From CAYFPX01 sp964519895 (GTDB lineage: Bacteria > Myxococcota_A > UBA796 > CAJQPC01), in the NCBI GenBank assembly GCA_964519895.1, contig CAZFLE010000003.1:1-64000 (forward strand): a stretch of DNA of 64,000 bases, written 5' to 3'. How positions within the stretch are numbered: position 1 is the stretch's first letter; each line of letters begins with the position of its first letter. The position numbers and the translations under genes were made by a program. This document shows, in pieces, positions 31,146 to 40,494 of this stretch. The notes under the pieces were generated by a model, which was not told the origin of the DNA, made no database searches, and saw nothing but the letters and a program-made list of their open reading frames with translations.

Positions 31146-33530
31146 TCAGACCTCGACCACCAGGGCCTGGTCGCCCAGGACAGTCTTGAGGGTCTGCACC
31201 TGGGGGAGCACCTCGTCGTGGGTCAACGAGCGCTGGGGGTGGTTGAATTCGAGCTCCACGGTGACCCGCTTGTGGCCGTCGTCGACGCCGGGCCCGCTGT
31301 AGACGTCGCGGACGGCGCTGCGGCACAACCAGTCCAGCCCCGCCGCGTCGACGGCGTCGAGCAGGGCACGGCCCCACAGGCGCTCCGGGGCTACCACGTT
31401 GACGTGGTAGGTCACGGAAGGGAACCGTGGCGGCGGTGCGAAGCGCTTCACCGCTTCCTGCCGCTCGAGCAGGGCCTCGAGGTCCAGGTGGAAGGTGGCG
31501 GGGGGTTCGACCAGCTCGGTCGCCGCGACCAGCGCAGGGTGGAGCTCCCCAGCGACCCCCACCAGCTGCCCGTCCACAGCGGCGCCCACGAAGCGGCCGG
31601 GGTGGAAGCAGTGGGCGAGCACCCAGGGCAGGTCGGAGGGGACGGGGACCCAGTCGGTCCGGGCGCCCACCGCGGTGATCGCCTTGTGCAGGGCGTCCCG
31701 GGCCTCGTAGAACCGAGCGGGGCCGGCGGACCTGTCGGCGCCAGCGACAGCGCCTGCCACGTGGGCCCGCTCGGTGATCGTGGTCCCGACCCGGGTGAAG
31801 ACCCGGCCGACCTCGAAGATCCCCACGCGATCCAGGCTCTTGCGATTCAGGACAACGGCCTTGACCAGGTCCGGCAGGGCGGTCGTGCGGAAGTGAACCA
31901 GATTTGATGCAACCGGATTGCGCAGGCTGACGGCCCGGTCCTCCGCCAGGCCGTACACGGCCAGATCCTCGTCGCCGAACCAGGCGCCCAGGCAGACCTC
32001 GTCGAGTCCGGCGCCGACCAGGGCGTGTCGGATGGCGAAGGCCTTGACGAAGAGCGGGTTCGGAGGCGGCCCGATCAGCGGGGCGACCGGCACGGTGCTG
32101 GCGACGTGTTCGTACCCGTGGAGGCGGCCCAGTTCCTCGTTCAGGTCCTCCTGGATGACCAGATCCGGGCGGTGCTCGGGCAGCACGAGCTGCCACACCT
32201 GTCCGTCGGCCGTCACCTGGATGCCCAGGGCGGTGAAGCGTCTGCGCAGTGTGTCGTCGTCGACCTGGAGGGCCATCCGGGTCCGGGCCTCGGACGGGCT
32301 GAACGCCAGGGTCTTGATCTGGGGGGCTCGCACCCGGGCATCGGCGATCCGGCCGACCCGGACGCTGTCACCCCCGATTCGCGTCAGGATGTGGGCCAGG
32401 CGGGCCATGGCCGGGACCACGTTGCACGTGGGCTGCCCCTTCTCGAAGCGGAGGGACGCCTCGGTTCGCAGGGCCAGCCGGCGCGAGCACCGGCGCACGC
32501 TGGCCATGTCAAAGGTCGCCGACTCGATGAGCAGGTCCTGGGATGCCGTGGTGATCTCGGAGTCCAGGTCGCCCATCACACCGGCCAGGGCGATCGGGCG
32601 TGGACCGTCGGTCACGAGCAGGCACTCATCGGTCAAGGTCCGGGTCACACCGTCCAGGGTGGTGATCGCCTCGCCGGGGGCGGCCATGCGCAAGCCGATC
32701 ACGCCGGTCGTCAGGGTGTGTCGGTCAAAGGTGTGGAGGGGCTGACCGAGCTCCATCATGGCCAGGTTCGCCGCGTCGACCACGTTGTTGATGGGACGCA
32801 TGCCCAGCTTGCGCACCGCGTTCTGCAGCCACTGGGGCGACGGACCGACCCGGACCCCACTGAGCTCAAGTGCGGCGTAGCGGTGCACCCGATCGGTGGC
32901 GTCGACCCGGATCCTCAGCGTGTCCTCGGGCATGGGCTCAAAGTCCGTCGGCACGGTCGCCGGGGGCTTCAGCGGCGTGTCGTAGATGGCCGACAGGTCC
33001 CGGGCCATGCCCATCAGCGAGAAGAGATCCGGGCGATTGGGCTCCAGGTCGAAGACCAGGACAGCATCGTCGAGCTCCAGCGCATCGTGCACGTGGGCGT
33101 CGAGCGAGACGTCTGGCGCAAAAGCGAAGGGGCGGGTGGTGTCGTCGCCGACGCCCAGGCTGGCATCGCTCAGGACCATGCCCTGGCTGGTGTAGGGCCC
33201 CAGGTCCCGGCTGGTGACGGTCTGACCATCGGGCGTGCGCCCACCGACGGCCACCACGGCGTGGCGGTCACCGGGCTGGAAGGCGTGCTTCGCCTGTACG
33301 GCCAGCTCGAGCTGCCCTTGGCTCGTGCGCACCTGCCACAGCTGGACGCTGTCGGTCTGAGCGAGGCACCGCTCGAACAGGCCGACAGCCACGTGGTCCC
33401 GGCTGCTGCGCGCGCCGAAGGTGACCACGTGCTCGACCTCGGCAATGCGGCCGTTCATCCGCTCGGCGAGCGCGGCTGGATCGGCGGGGACGTCCACCAG
33501 CTGGCGGAGCAAGGACATCGGCACGTTCAT
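31146..33530 (-). CDS. pheT: Phenylalanyl-tRNA synthetase beta subunit
   Basis: 794 residues, full length for bacterial PheT. It has a tRNA-binding-domain-like region (about 40-150), the B3/B4 editing module (about 200-390; GMRPINNVVDAANLAMMELG, SATFDMASVRRCSRRLALR, TEASLRFEKG), the B5 domain (about 400-470; EDLNEELGRLHGYEHV) and the C-terminal anticodon-binding FDX-ACB domain (PRFPSVTYHVNVVAPERL). It pairs with PheS as an alpha2-beta2 enzyme that charges tRNA-Phe and removes mischarged Tyr. pheS normally lies directly upstream of pheT; here the upstream gene is a divergent histidine kinase, so pheS must be elsewhere. GGAG precedes ATG 33530, and a possible -10 TTAGCT lies at 33558-33553. Confidence 0.96.
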   Translation of the reverse strand: MNVPMSLLRQLVDVPADPAALAERMNGRIAEVEHVVTFGARSSRDHVAVGLFERCLAQTDSVQLWQVRTSQGQLELAVQAKHAFQPGDRHAVVAVGGRTPDGQTVTSRDLGPYTSQGMVLSDASLGVGDDTTRPFAFAPDVSLDAHVHDALELDDAVLVFDLEPNRPDLFSLMGMARDLSAIYDTPLKPPATVPTDFEPMPEDTLRIRVDATDRVHRYAALELSGVRVGPSPQWLQNAVRKLGMRPINNVVDAANLAMMELGQPLHTFDRHTLTTGVIGLRMAAPGEAITTLDGVTRTLTDECLLVTDGPRPIALAGVMGDLDSEITTASQDLLIESATFDMASVRRCSRRLALRTEASLRFEKGQPTCNVVPAMARLAHILTRIGGDSVRVGRIADARVRAPQIKTLAFSPSEARTRMALQVDDDTLRRRFTALGIQVTADGQVWQLVLPEHRPDLVIQEDLNEELGRLHGYEHVASTVPVAPLIGPPPNPLFVKAFAIRHALVGAGLDEVCLGAWFGDEDLAVYGLAEDRAVSLRNPVASNLVHFRTTALPDLVKAVVLNRKSLDRVGIFEVGRVFTRVGTTITERAHVAGAVAGADRSAGPARFYEARDALHKAITAVGARTDWVPVPSDLPWVLAHCFHPGRFVGAAVDGQLVGVAGELHPALVAATELVEPPATFHLDLEALLERQEAVKRFAPPPRFPSVTYHVNVVAPERLWGRALLDAVDAAGLDWLCRSAVRDVYSGPGVDDGHKRVTVELEFNHPQRSLTHDEVLPQVQTLKTVLGDQALVVEV

Positions 33531-33628
33531 GGGGACTCCAGCACGGCCTCCCAGCTAACCCCGGGCCCGGAGGCGACCAAACGCCAGCCCTGAAGCCCGT
33601 GTTTTCCGGGTACCCTGGCGGCCGCAGC

Positions 33629-36259
33629 ATGATGGGCAATCGTGCAGGAGCCGGGCTGGAGGCGGAGCCCGCACCGCAGCAGGGTGAGCCCGGAGCAGAC
33701 GGTTCCGGGCTCGCGATGAAGCTGCGCGCGAGGCTCGAGTTCCTGCTACCGACGGCCCTGCAGGTCCGCGACGACCCGGAGTCCTGGCAATTCCGGGACA
33801 TGGTCTTCCTGGGTGTCGTGGTGGTGCCCGTCATCACGCTGATCACGCTGGTCATCGCGTACGAGGGCAAGCTCTTGCTGGCTGGCCTCAACGTCGCCAC
33901 GCTGGTGGCCTATGTCAGCGGGAGCGTGATGGTGCTCCAGCGTGCCCGATCAGCCCAGGACATGGCCCGCCACAGTGTCGGCGTAGCGGGGCTGGCTCTG
34001 GCCGTGATCCCCTGGTTCGACGGCGGTGTCTTCTCACCAGCCCTGCTGTGGGTTCCGGTCGTGGCCCAGTACGCCCGCCGCTTCGCCGAGCCGGTCGTGA
34101 CGAGACTCGTCCTGGGCGTGGGCCTGGCCACGGTGCTGGCCTATCTGGCCCTCGCCGTGGGCGGTCTCGGCCCCGCCCTGCTGGTCCCCACGCCCGCTGT
34201 CCTGGCGATGACGTTGGTGAGCGTGTTCATGTTCCTCTTGGGGCTCGAGTCTGTCCGCGATCACGCCGCTGCCAGGGAGCGACAGAGCCGGCGTCGCACC
34301 CGAAGTGAGCTGCTGGCCGCGCGGGATCGGGCCCGGGCCGCGAGCCGCGCGAAGAGCGAGTTCGTGGCAAACATGAGCCACGAGCTCAGGACCCCGATGA
34401 ACGGGGTGATCGGCATGACCAGCTTGTTGCTCGAGACCAAGCTGAGACCGGACCAGCGTGAGTACGCAGAAGCCATCGAGGCTTCGGGGCAGGCCCTGCT
34501 CAATGTGGTCAACGACGTGCTCGACTTCTCAAAGATCGAAGCCGGACAGCTGGAGCTGGAAGAGGTCGACTTCGATCTGAGGGAGCTGGTCGCCGGTGCG
34601 GCGGAGCTGCTGGCCGAGCCTGCCCATGCCAAGGGCTTGGAGCTCGTACACCGCGTAGACCCAAAGATCCCCGGCCTGGTCAGCACCGATCCAGGGCGGC
34701 TGCGCCAGGTGCTCTTGAACCTGGTCGGCAATGCGATCAAGTTCACCGAGCGTGGGGAGATCGCGATCCGAGTCACGGTCGAGGAGGAGCGGGAAGACGG
34801 CCTGGAAGTGCGCTTCTCCGTGCGAGACACGGGCATCGGCATCCCCAAGGAAGCCACCAAGCGCCTGTTCCAGGCATTCACCCAGGCCGACGGCTCCACC
34901 ACCCGTCGGTTCGGTGGCACCGGGCTGGGCCTGTCCATCTCTCGGCGGCTTGTGGAATTGATGGGCGGGACCATCGGTCTCGAGTCCGAGCCCGGGGTCG
35001 GGTCGACTTTTGCCTTCGCGATCCCCATCGGGATCACCGGTCCGCCGGCCCGACAGGCCGAGCGCCTGGGCGGGATGCACGTGCTCGTGGCCGACGACAA
35101 CCAGACCAGCTGTGAAGTGTTGCGGGAGTACCTGGAGGGTTGGGGGGCCACGGTCGAGACCACCCACGCCGGAGACCAGGCCCTCGCCCTGCTGACGGCC
35201 GACTCCGACCGCTTCCGTGTCGCCTACCTGGATGTGGCGATGCCCGATCCAGGTGGCATCGAGGTGCTCGAGTCCATCGCCGGACTGGGCGTCGGCGACG
35301 TCGCGGTGGTGTTGCTCTGTGAGCTTGGACGGCCGGACCAGGCCGCCCGGGCCCGGCGCCTGGGCCTGGGCACCGCGGTCAACAAGCCTCTGCGTGCCCG
35401 CCAGCTCCTCCAGGCGACGTACCAGGCCCTAGGTCTGGCGTCGTACCCCCCCCATCACCGCACCAGCACCGGGGCGAGCCACCCGGCCCAGCGTCGACTG
35501 GATGCTCGCATCCTGATCGCCGAGGACAACCTGGTGAACCAGCGCTTCGTGGTGCGAAGTGCCGAGCTGGCTGGGTGTCGGACCCAGGTCGTGGACAATG
35601 GCGCTGCGGCCATCGACGCCTTGCAACAAGAAGACTTCGACCTGGTCCTGATGGACTGTCAGATGCCGGTGATGGACGGGTTCCAGGCGACTCGCCTCAT
35701 CCGCGAGCTCCCGGGCCCTCGCGCCCACGTGCCGATCATCGCGATGACGGCCAACGCCCTGGCGGGGGATCGGGAGCGCTGCCTGGCGGCCGGGATGGAC
35801 GACTATGTCGCCAAGCCCCTCCGGCCTCGGGAGCTCCAGGACGTGCTCCAGCGCTGGCTGGCCCTGGACGAACTCCGCTCCACGTCGGAGCCCGATCTCG
35901 TCGACGTCGAGGGCATCCTCGACACGGACCTGTTGCGGCAACTTCGGCAGATGAGCTCGCCCGAGGAAGGCGACCTGGTCGATGAGCTCATCGAGCTGTT
36001 CATGGAGACCGTGCCGGTGGGCGTCGAAGCGCTGGGCAAGGCCATCCACGAACAGGACGCCGATGGCGTCATGCGCCTGGCCCATCGGCTGCGGAGCAGC
36101 GCGGGCATGCTCGGCGCCACAGGCCTCTCCGATCTCTGCTCCCGCCTGGAGCGCCTGTCCGGTGCCGGTCGGGTCGAGGGCTTGGAGGGTCTGCTGCTGG
36201 AGTGCCAGACCGAGCTCGCCCGAGTCTGTCGGGCCCTCACCACCCTCAAGTCGACTTGA
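33629..36259 (+). CDS. Hybrid sensor histidine kinase with two receivers and an Hpt domain
   Basis: 876 residues. About six membrane helices (residues about 50-215) form a MASE-like sensor. A short coiled linker follows, then HisKA with NMSHELRTPMNGVIG (phospho-His251), HATPase (NLVGNAIKFTERG, DTGIGIP, GGTGLGLSISRRLVELMGG), receiver 1 (YLDVAMPDPGG, Asp535), receiver 2 (LVLMDCQMPVMDG, Asp676) and Hpt (AHRLRSSAGMLGA, His819). All phosphorelay residues are intact, as in BarA/TorS-type kinases, so an external response regulator is expected. ATG 33629 is preferred; a GTG at 33599 or ATG at 33716 are possible. It overlaps the convergent gene by 14 bases. TACCCT at 33611-33616 may be the -10. Confidence 0.93.
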   Translation: MMGNRAGAGLEAEPAPQQGEPGADGSGLAMKLRARLEFLLPTALQVRDDPESWQFRDMVFLGVVVVPVITLITLVIAYEGKLLLAGLNVATLVAYVSGSVMVLQRARSAQDMARHSVGVAGLALAVIPWFDGGVFSPALLWVPVVAQYARRFAEPVVTRLVLGVGLATVLAYLALAVGGLGPALLVPTPAVLAMTLVSVFMFLLGLESVRDHAAARERQSRRRTRSELLAARDRARAASRAKSEFVANMSHELRTPMNGVIGMTSLLLETKLRPDQREYAEAIEASGQALLNVVNDVLDFSKIEAGQLELEEVDFDLRELVAGAAELLAEPAHAKGLELVHRVDPKIPGLVSTDPGRLRQVLLNLVGNAIKFTERGEIAIRVTVEEEREDGLEVRFSVRDTGIGIPKEATKRLFQAFTQADGSTTRRFGGTGLGLSISRRLVELMGGTIGLESEPGVGSTFAFAIPIGITGPPARQAERLGGMHVLVADDNQTSCEVLREYLEGWGATVETTHAGDQALALLTADSDRFRVAYLDVAMPDPGGIEVLESIAGLGVGDVAVVLLCELGRPDQAARARRLGLGTAVNKPLRARQLLQATYQALGLASYPPHHRTSTGASHPAQRRLDARILIAEDNLVNQRFVVRSAELAGCRTQVVDNGAAAIDALQQEDFDLVLMDCQMPVMDGFQATRLIRELPGPRAHVPIIAMTANALAGDRERCLAAGMDDYVAKPLRPRELQDVLQRWLALDELRSTSEPDLVDVEGILDTDLLRQLRQMSSPEEGDLVDELIELFMETVPVGVEALGKAIHEQDADGVMRLAHRLRSSAGMLGATGLSDLCSRLERLSGAGRVEGLEGLLLECQTELARVCRALTTLKST

Positions 36260-36758
36260 GCTCGCGGAGCATCGCCACACCGGTGGCTCTGGCGTCCGTC
36301 GGCAAGTGCCGGGCGGCCCTCTGGTGGCGGTGGACGAACAGGCGTGCCGTGAGCCGCGCCACCCACGTGGCCGGCAGGCTCTCGCGGGGGGTGAAGGTCA
36401 CGGCGTCGATGTAGCGGACGGCGTCCAGGGCCGGCTCGAACAGGTGCTCGTGGTGCCAGGCTGAGAAGAGCGGGTTCTCCGACGTGTCCACGTAGCGTTC
36501 GTGGCGCTCCAGCTGCTCCAGACGCAGCGGCCAGCGACTGCCAGGGATCACGCCGAACAGCTTCAGGCGGGCGTCCACTGCCCCGGGTAGGCCCCGTCCC
36601 TGCAACAGGTCCCGGGCGGTGTCCGGATCCGTGGCCTGGAGCGTGAGCCAGGGCCGGAACTCGTCGAGCAGGGTCTCAGGGTTGGTCTTGAGGTCCCAGA
36701 CCTGATCGATGGGGGCCAGGAAGCGTGTCCAGCAGCGCAGGTGGAAGCTCCGGGCCAT
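36246..36758 (-). CDS. SRPBCC/START-like domain protein
   Basis: 170-residue soluble protein. The opening FHLRCWTRFLAPIDQVWDLKTNPETLLDEFRPWL is typical of the SRPBCC (polyketide cyclase/START-like) fold, cited here as FLAPIDQVWDLKTNPE. ERYVDTSENPLFSAWHHEHLFEP resembles the late strands that close the ligand cavity. The family binds hydrophobic ligands; the ligand here is unknown. The 3' end overlaps the hybrid kinase gene by 14 bases. ATG 36758 has GATAGGCC just upstream. Confidence 0.7.
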   Translation of the reverse strand: MARSFHLRCWTRFLAPIDQVWDLKTNPETLLDEFRPWLTLQATDPDTARDLLQGRGLPGAVDARLKLFGVIPGSRWPLRLEQLERHERYVDTSENPLFSAWHHEHLFEPALDAVRYIDAVTFTPRESLPATWVARLTARLFVHRHQRAARHLPTDARATGVAMLRELKST

Positions 36759-36764
36759 GGGCGG

Positions 36765-36770
36765 GGCCTA
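36765..36770 (-). promoter_or_regulatory. Weak -10-like TAGGCC, six bases before ATG 36758
   Basis: TAGGCC on the minus strand followed by CCGCCC and ATG. The last base departs from TANNNT, but the spacing equals that of four better examples in the window. It directly abuts the stop codon of the upstream gene. Confidence 0.3.
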
Positions 36771-38147
36771 TCACTGGCTCGCGACGCGGTACAGCGTGAC
36801 CTGTGCCTGTCCGGCGGACCAGGTCTGCACGGGCTGCAGCGTGAGCTCTTGCAGCCTGCCCAGCGGCTCGCCGGCGGAAGCGTGCACGACGTGGCCCGAT
36901 ACCCGCGCCGGGTCGGTGCCGAAGGCGTAGAGCTGGAGGTCGTCCCGCGGCACTTCCACGACCCCGGCGTAGGGCCGCGTGAGCTGGGTCCAGGCATAGC
37001 TGCCGACCCACGCGCCGCGGGGCAGCTCGGGTGCCGCTCGCTGAAGGGCCCGTCCCACGTCGACGCCGTGGTGGCTCGCCTCGGGCCCGTGGGGTGAGAT
37101 GCGCCTGCCCGTCAGCCACGACGCGGCCACCAGCGGGACTCCGGCCAGGGGTGCGGTCGCCAGGGCGACGGCATGAGCGCTGGTCATGCCCGGCAGGAGG
37201 TACCTCACGTGGGTGTGCCGATCGATCCGATCCATGCCACCGAGGAAGTTCAGGGTGGCGAAGAAGCCAAGCTGGGTGGCCGTGTGTGCGCCCAAGATCC
37301 ACAGGGCGCGGCGTCTGAGTGGCTTGCCGCGCCAGAGTGCCCAGGCGACCAGGGGCCAGACCAGCCAGCGGCCCTGGTCCCCCAGCGCGATCCAGAGCAC
37401 CGTCGCCACGTCGGCCAGCCAGTCCCCGGGCGAGTCCGGCAGGTGTTCCGTGCCCGCCAGCGCCCAGCCGGTCTGGCTGTGGTGGATCCATGCCCAGGCC
37501 CCCAGGACGACCAGGGGCGCCAGAAAGGCTGGGCTGGCCCTGCGGTCGTGGACAGCAGCCACCAAGGCCGGCGCGGCCAGCAGGACCCCCGGCTCCTTGC
37601 ACGCGGTGGCCAGGGCCGCACAGACCACGAACAGGCCGTCCCGGCGGTCCAGCAGCGCCACCAGCGCCCATGCCACGAGTCCCAGGAGCGGCAGATCGGT
37701 GTCTGCGCGCTGGAGCTGCGTGGCCACGGGTGGCAGCAACAGCAGTGCGGGCGCTGCCCAGGCAGCGCGCTCCCCGCCCAGCCTGCGTAGCAACGCTGTC
37801 AGACCTAGCCCAGCCAGCAGGGCCAGGGGCCAGCCGGCCAGGTGCACCCCCTGGTGCACGGGCAGCCCGCCTTGGGTCAGGGCGAGCACCCCCCCGACCC
37901 AGTGGTACCAGAGCGGCGGATGGCCATAGTCGGGCAGCCCGCCTTGCCACTGCGGGGGCAGTGGGGTGTCGGGCCGAGCGGCCGCCGGCAGCTCCGCGAG
38001 CACCCAGGCCGGGCCGTGCTCGGCGATCCAGAGTGCCTTGGGCACCCACCAGAACAAGGAGTCTTCGACCAGGGGCGCGTTCCACCCGGCAGCGACGATG
38101 GCTGTCGCCACCGCTGCCGCCAGCAGGGCCGGGAGGTGCCGCCGCAC
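36771..38147 (-). CDS. GT-C/ArnT-like glycosyltransferase (GT39 or GT83 type)
   Basis: 458 residues from GTG 38147. The first helix (LPALLAAAVATAIVAAGW) is followed by a periplasmic loop with VEDSLFWWVPKALWIAEHGP and DYGHPPLWYHWVGG, whose acidic residues and HPPLWY motif are the hallmark of ArnT/PMT-type GT-C enzymes. These transfer sugars from polyprenyl-phosphate donors in the periplasm. About ten helices and a soluble C-terminal domain (about 370-458) follow. The start is supported by TACGGT exactly six bases upstream. The acceptor is unknown; lipid A, glycan or protein are all possible. Confidence 0.8.
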   Translation of the reverse strand: MRRHLPALLAAAVATAIVAAGWNAPLVEDSLFWWVPKALWIAEHGPAWVLAELPAAARPDTPLPPQWQGGLPDYGHPPLWYHWVGGVLALTQGGLPVHQGVHLAGWPLALLAGLGLTALLRRLGGERAAWAAPALLLLPPVATQLQRADTDLPLLGLVAWALVALLDRRDGLFVVCAALATACKEPGVLLAAPALVAAVHDRRASPAFLAPLVVLGAWAWIHHSQTGWALAGTEHLPDSPGDWLADVATVLWIALGDQGRWLVWPLVAWALWRGKPLRRRALWILGAHTATQLGFFATLNFLGGMDRIDRHTHVRYLLPGMTSAHAVALATAPLAGVPLVAASWLTGRRISPHGPEASHHGVDVGRALQRAAPELPRGAWVGSYAWTQLTRPYAGVVEVPRDDLQLYAFGTDPARVSGHVVHASAGEPLGRLQELTLQPVQTWSAGQAQVTLYRVASQ

Positions 38148-38153
38148 CGGGCG

Positions 38154-38159
38154 ACCGTA
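38154..38159 (-). promoter_or_regulatory. -10-like TACGGT, six bases before GTG 38147
   Basis: TACGGT on the minus strand followed by CGCCCG and GTG. It is one of four strict TANNNT-N6-start arrangements in the window and decides the start of the GT-C gene. Confidence 0.45.
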
Positions 38160-38226
38160 GCAGGGGCGGCGTGTGGCCTTGCCCTTGGACCCGACGCCGG
38201 GGTAGAGGCCCGCTCCGGAGGACGAC

Positions 38227-38736
38227 ATGCCCAACCCCGCGATCATCCGCGACGACGTGCACCGCCTGGCCGAGGCCTGCTCGGACTCGGGGGCCGACTT
38301 TCAGCGCGTGGCCGCGCGCCTGTTGAAGGGACAGCGACGGCTCACCCGGTTCTTCGAGCAGAACGTGGGCGCTCTGGGAGGGCAGTCCGGCGAGGTCGCC
38401 CTGTACATGTACGCGGTGATCCTGCGCATCTTGGAGCAGTACGGCGGGCGAATGCGCAAGGTGCCGGGGGCGGCCATCCACGCTGCCTCGGACCGGGTGA
38501 ATCAGGCGGCGGCCGATCTGGTGCCCTTCGACGCGGACTTCCCGGCTCGGGTGCGCGCCGTGGACTGGCGGGCGCAGCCCCACATCCTCGACGAGTGCCT
38601 GTGGGCGTTGTTCGAACGAGACGAAAAGGAAGAAGGCGAGGTCGACGTGGAACACGAGCAGGGGGCCCTGCTCTTCCTGCTGTTGTGGGTGGCCACCGAG
38701 GCCCTCGACGACAGCTGGTCTTCGCCGGACGCGTGA
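38227..38736 (+). CDS. Hypothetical cytosolic helical protein
   Basis: 169 residues, no signal or membrane segment. It is mostly helical and ends in an acidic stretch (ERDEKEEGEVDVEHEQ) and a hydrophobic helix (GALLFLLLWVATEAL). I do not recognise the family. GGAGGA at the proper distance supports ATG 38227. It is coupled by a GTGA overlap to the next gene and is divergent from the GT-C gene. Confidence 0.65.
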   Translation: MPNPAIIRDDVHRLAEACSDSGADFQRVAARLLKGQRRLTRFFEQNVGALGGQSGEVALYMYAVILRILEQYGGRMRKVPGAAIHAASDRVNQAAADLVPFDADFPARVRAVDWRAQPHILDECLWALFERDEKEEGEVDVEHEQGALLFLLLWVATEALDDSWSSPDA

Positions 38737-39293
38737 TCCATCTCCTGGCCCTGGGGGTCGTCGTCGCGGGCTCGACTCCGGCGACAGCAAGGCTCCAGCA
38801 GACCGGGGATGCCGAGGCCACTGCGGGTCGCTGGGACACCGCCGCCCGCTACTATGAGCAGGCCCATCGGGGGTCTCCCGACTGGCCGGAGCCACTGATC
38901 GGGCTGGCGCGGGCCGCACTACAACAGGGCGATCTGACACCCGCCGGTGTCTGGTTCGAGCGACTCGCGGCGCTGGAGACAGGCCATGCAAGGGTCGGTG
39001 TCGTGCTGGGCAACTGCGTCGCGCGTGAGCGCGAGCAAGCGGTGCCCGGCGGGACCTGCCGTGGCTACCTGGAGGTCCTGCTGGGCCCCCCGGACACCCG
39101 TCTCGACGCGCTCGAGGCCCTGGTCGTCGACGCCCCGGCCTTGGCGTCGGCCTGGGCTGATCTGGCGCGGCAGCGCGCCGATCCAGAAGCCCGTCGCCAG
39201 GCCATCGAGCGGGGTCTGGCGGCCCAGCCCGGGCCCCAGGTCTTCGGTGAGCTCCTGGTGCTCCAGCAGCAGCTGCTCTGGGGGGTCGAGTAG
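38733..39293 (+). CDS. Exported TPR-like protein
   Basis: 186 residues. The leader MIHLLALGVVVAGSTPATA is a Sec signal cleaved after ATA. TPR-like helices follow (GDAEATAGRWDTAARYYEQA, WPEPLIGLARAALQQGDLTP, VWFERLAALETGHARVGVV). TPR proteins serve as periplasmic scaffolds. The GTG overlaps the upstream stop (GTGA), which fixes the start. The frame is open far upstream, but that part is only antisense shadow of the GT-C gene. Confidence 0.7.
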   Translation: MIHLLALGVVVAGSTPATARLQQTGDAEATAGRWDTAARYYEQAHRGSPDWPEPLIGLARAALQQGDLTPAGVWFERLAALETGHARVGVVLGNCVAREREQAVPGGTCRGYLEVLLGPPDTRLDALEALVVDAPALASAWADLARQRADPEARRQAIERGLAAQPGPQVFGELLVLQQQLLWGVE

Positions 39294-39306
39294 GGGAGGA
39301 CTCGGG

Positions 39307-40455
39307 CTACCAGCGGGCGGCGTCCAGGGTCACCCGGTACGTCTCGCAGCGCGTGCCTCGCGGGAGCGCGACACGTGTGCGGCGAAGATCCCCGGGATAG
39401 ATGCGCGTCAGGGATGCGGTGAAGCGCTCATCTCCGCAGCGAATGCCCACAGTGGCCTCGTCGACCGGTCGTTGAGAGTGATTTGATGCTTCGACCTGGA
39501 CCTCGACGCGTCCGTCGGGCCAGGCGGTCGCCTCGGCGTCGATGTCCAGCCAGGGGCCGACGTCCAGGTGCCGGTCCAGTGGACCCGTGCGGGGTTCGAG
39601 CACCATCTCCCGGCGGTCGGGGTCCAGGGTGACGGTGAATTGGCCGGATGCGTTGTTGCCGAGCAGTCCGGAGACACCGGTGTCGGCCGAAGCGCAGGCT
39701 TCGCACACCGCCACCGTGATGCCGGCCACGGGAAAGCCCCCGAGCCAGAGCTTGTCCACCAACACCAGCTTGGCCGCTCGCTCCCCGTTCGCGGTGTGCA
39801 GCGTGACCTCTGGGGCGTCGTCGGGCACGTCGATGCGCAGAGCGTCGAGGGTGGCTCGGTCCAGAGTCGTGAAGGTCGCGCCGGTGTCGAAGAGCATCCA
39901 AGTCTCGACGGTCTCGCCGTACCGGGTCTCGAAGGCCACCGGGATCCTCAGCGTGCGGCCTTCGCCTTCGTAGGGCAGCGCGACCTGGTTGTCGTCGAGG
40001 GACTCGGCGGGCCGGGGCTCCGGCTCTTCAGGCGCTTCGGCAGGCTGGATCGGCGTGGCCGGCTCCCGGGCCAGGACCGGCTCCGGTCCCAGCCAGAGCG
40101 CCACGGTCTCGCCCAGCTGGGCGGCGCTCTCGGCGGTCTGGGGCCCGTGGACCGCGGCGACCACCCCGAGACCGGTCGACAGGGCCTGGGCCCGCTCCCC
40201 CGGGAAGTAGGCCGGCAGGCCCACCAGCACGAGCACGGGCCACAACCAGAACATCGCAGCGAGCCCGATCGGGCGATTCGTGAACATCGTCGCCAGGCCC
40301 AGGCAGGGAAGCACCACCACGCCCACCGGCGCGACGACCAGCGCCACGGCGTTGGCTTCGCGCAGGAGCCCCAGTCCGCAGATGGCCGCCATGCCGACCG
40401 CGACCGGGATCACGCCGGTCAAGAGCAACAGGACCGCAACGAGTCTGCGGATCAC
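39307..40455 (-). CDS. Retropepsin-like aspartyl protease with membrane anchor
   Basis: 382 residues from GTG 40455. Two or three N-terminal helices (about 5-85) and a Pro/Glu-rich linker (about 125-155) precede a single-lobe aspartyl protease domain with WMLFDTGATFTTLDR (Asp190-Thr-Gly-Ala) and VSGLLGNNASGQF, as in bacterial retropepsin-like proteins that act as dimers. A beta domain with a Cys pair (about 330-382) closes the protein. The likely topology puts the protease domain in the periplasm. It is divergent from the exonuclease gene; a shared GCGTTAGACGC lies between them. Confidence 0.8.
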   Translation of the reverse strand: MIRRLVAVLLLLTGVIPVAVGMAAICGLGLLREANAVALVVAPVGVVVLPCLGLATMFTNRPIGLAAMFWLWPVLVLVGLPAYFPGERAQALSTGLGVVAAVHGPQTAESAAQLGETVALWLGPEPVLAREPATPIQPAEAPEEPEPRPAESLDDNQVALPYEGEGRTLRIPVAFETRYGETVETWMLFDTGATFTTLDRATLDALRIDVPDDAPEVTLHTANGERAAKLVLVDKLWLGGFPVAGITVAVCEACASADTGVSGLLGNNASGQFTVTLDPDRREMVLEPRTGPLDRHLDVGPWLDIDAEATAWPDGRVEVQVEASNHSQRPVDEATVGIRCGDERFTASLTRIYPGDLRRTRVALPRGTRCETYRVTLDAARW

Positions 40456-40494
40456 GGGATCCCCTGCGTTAGACGCCGGCCGGGAGCGTGTTGC

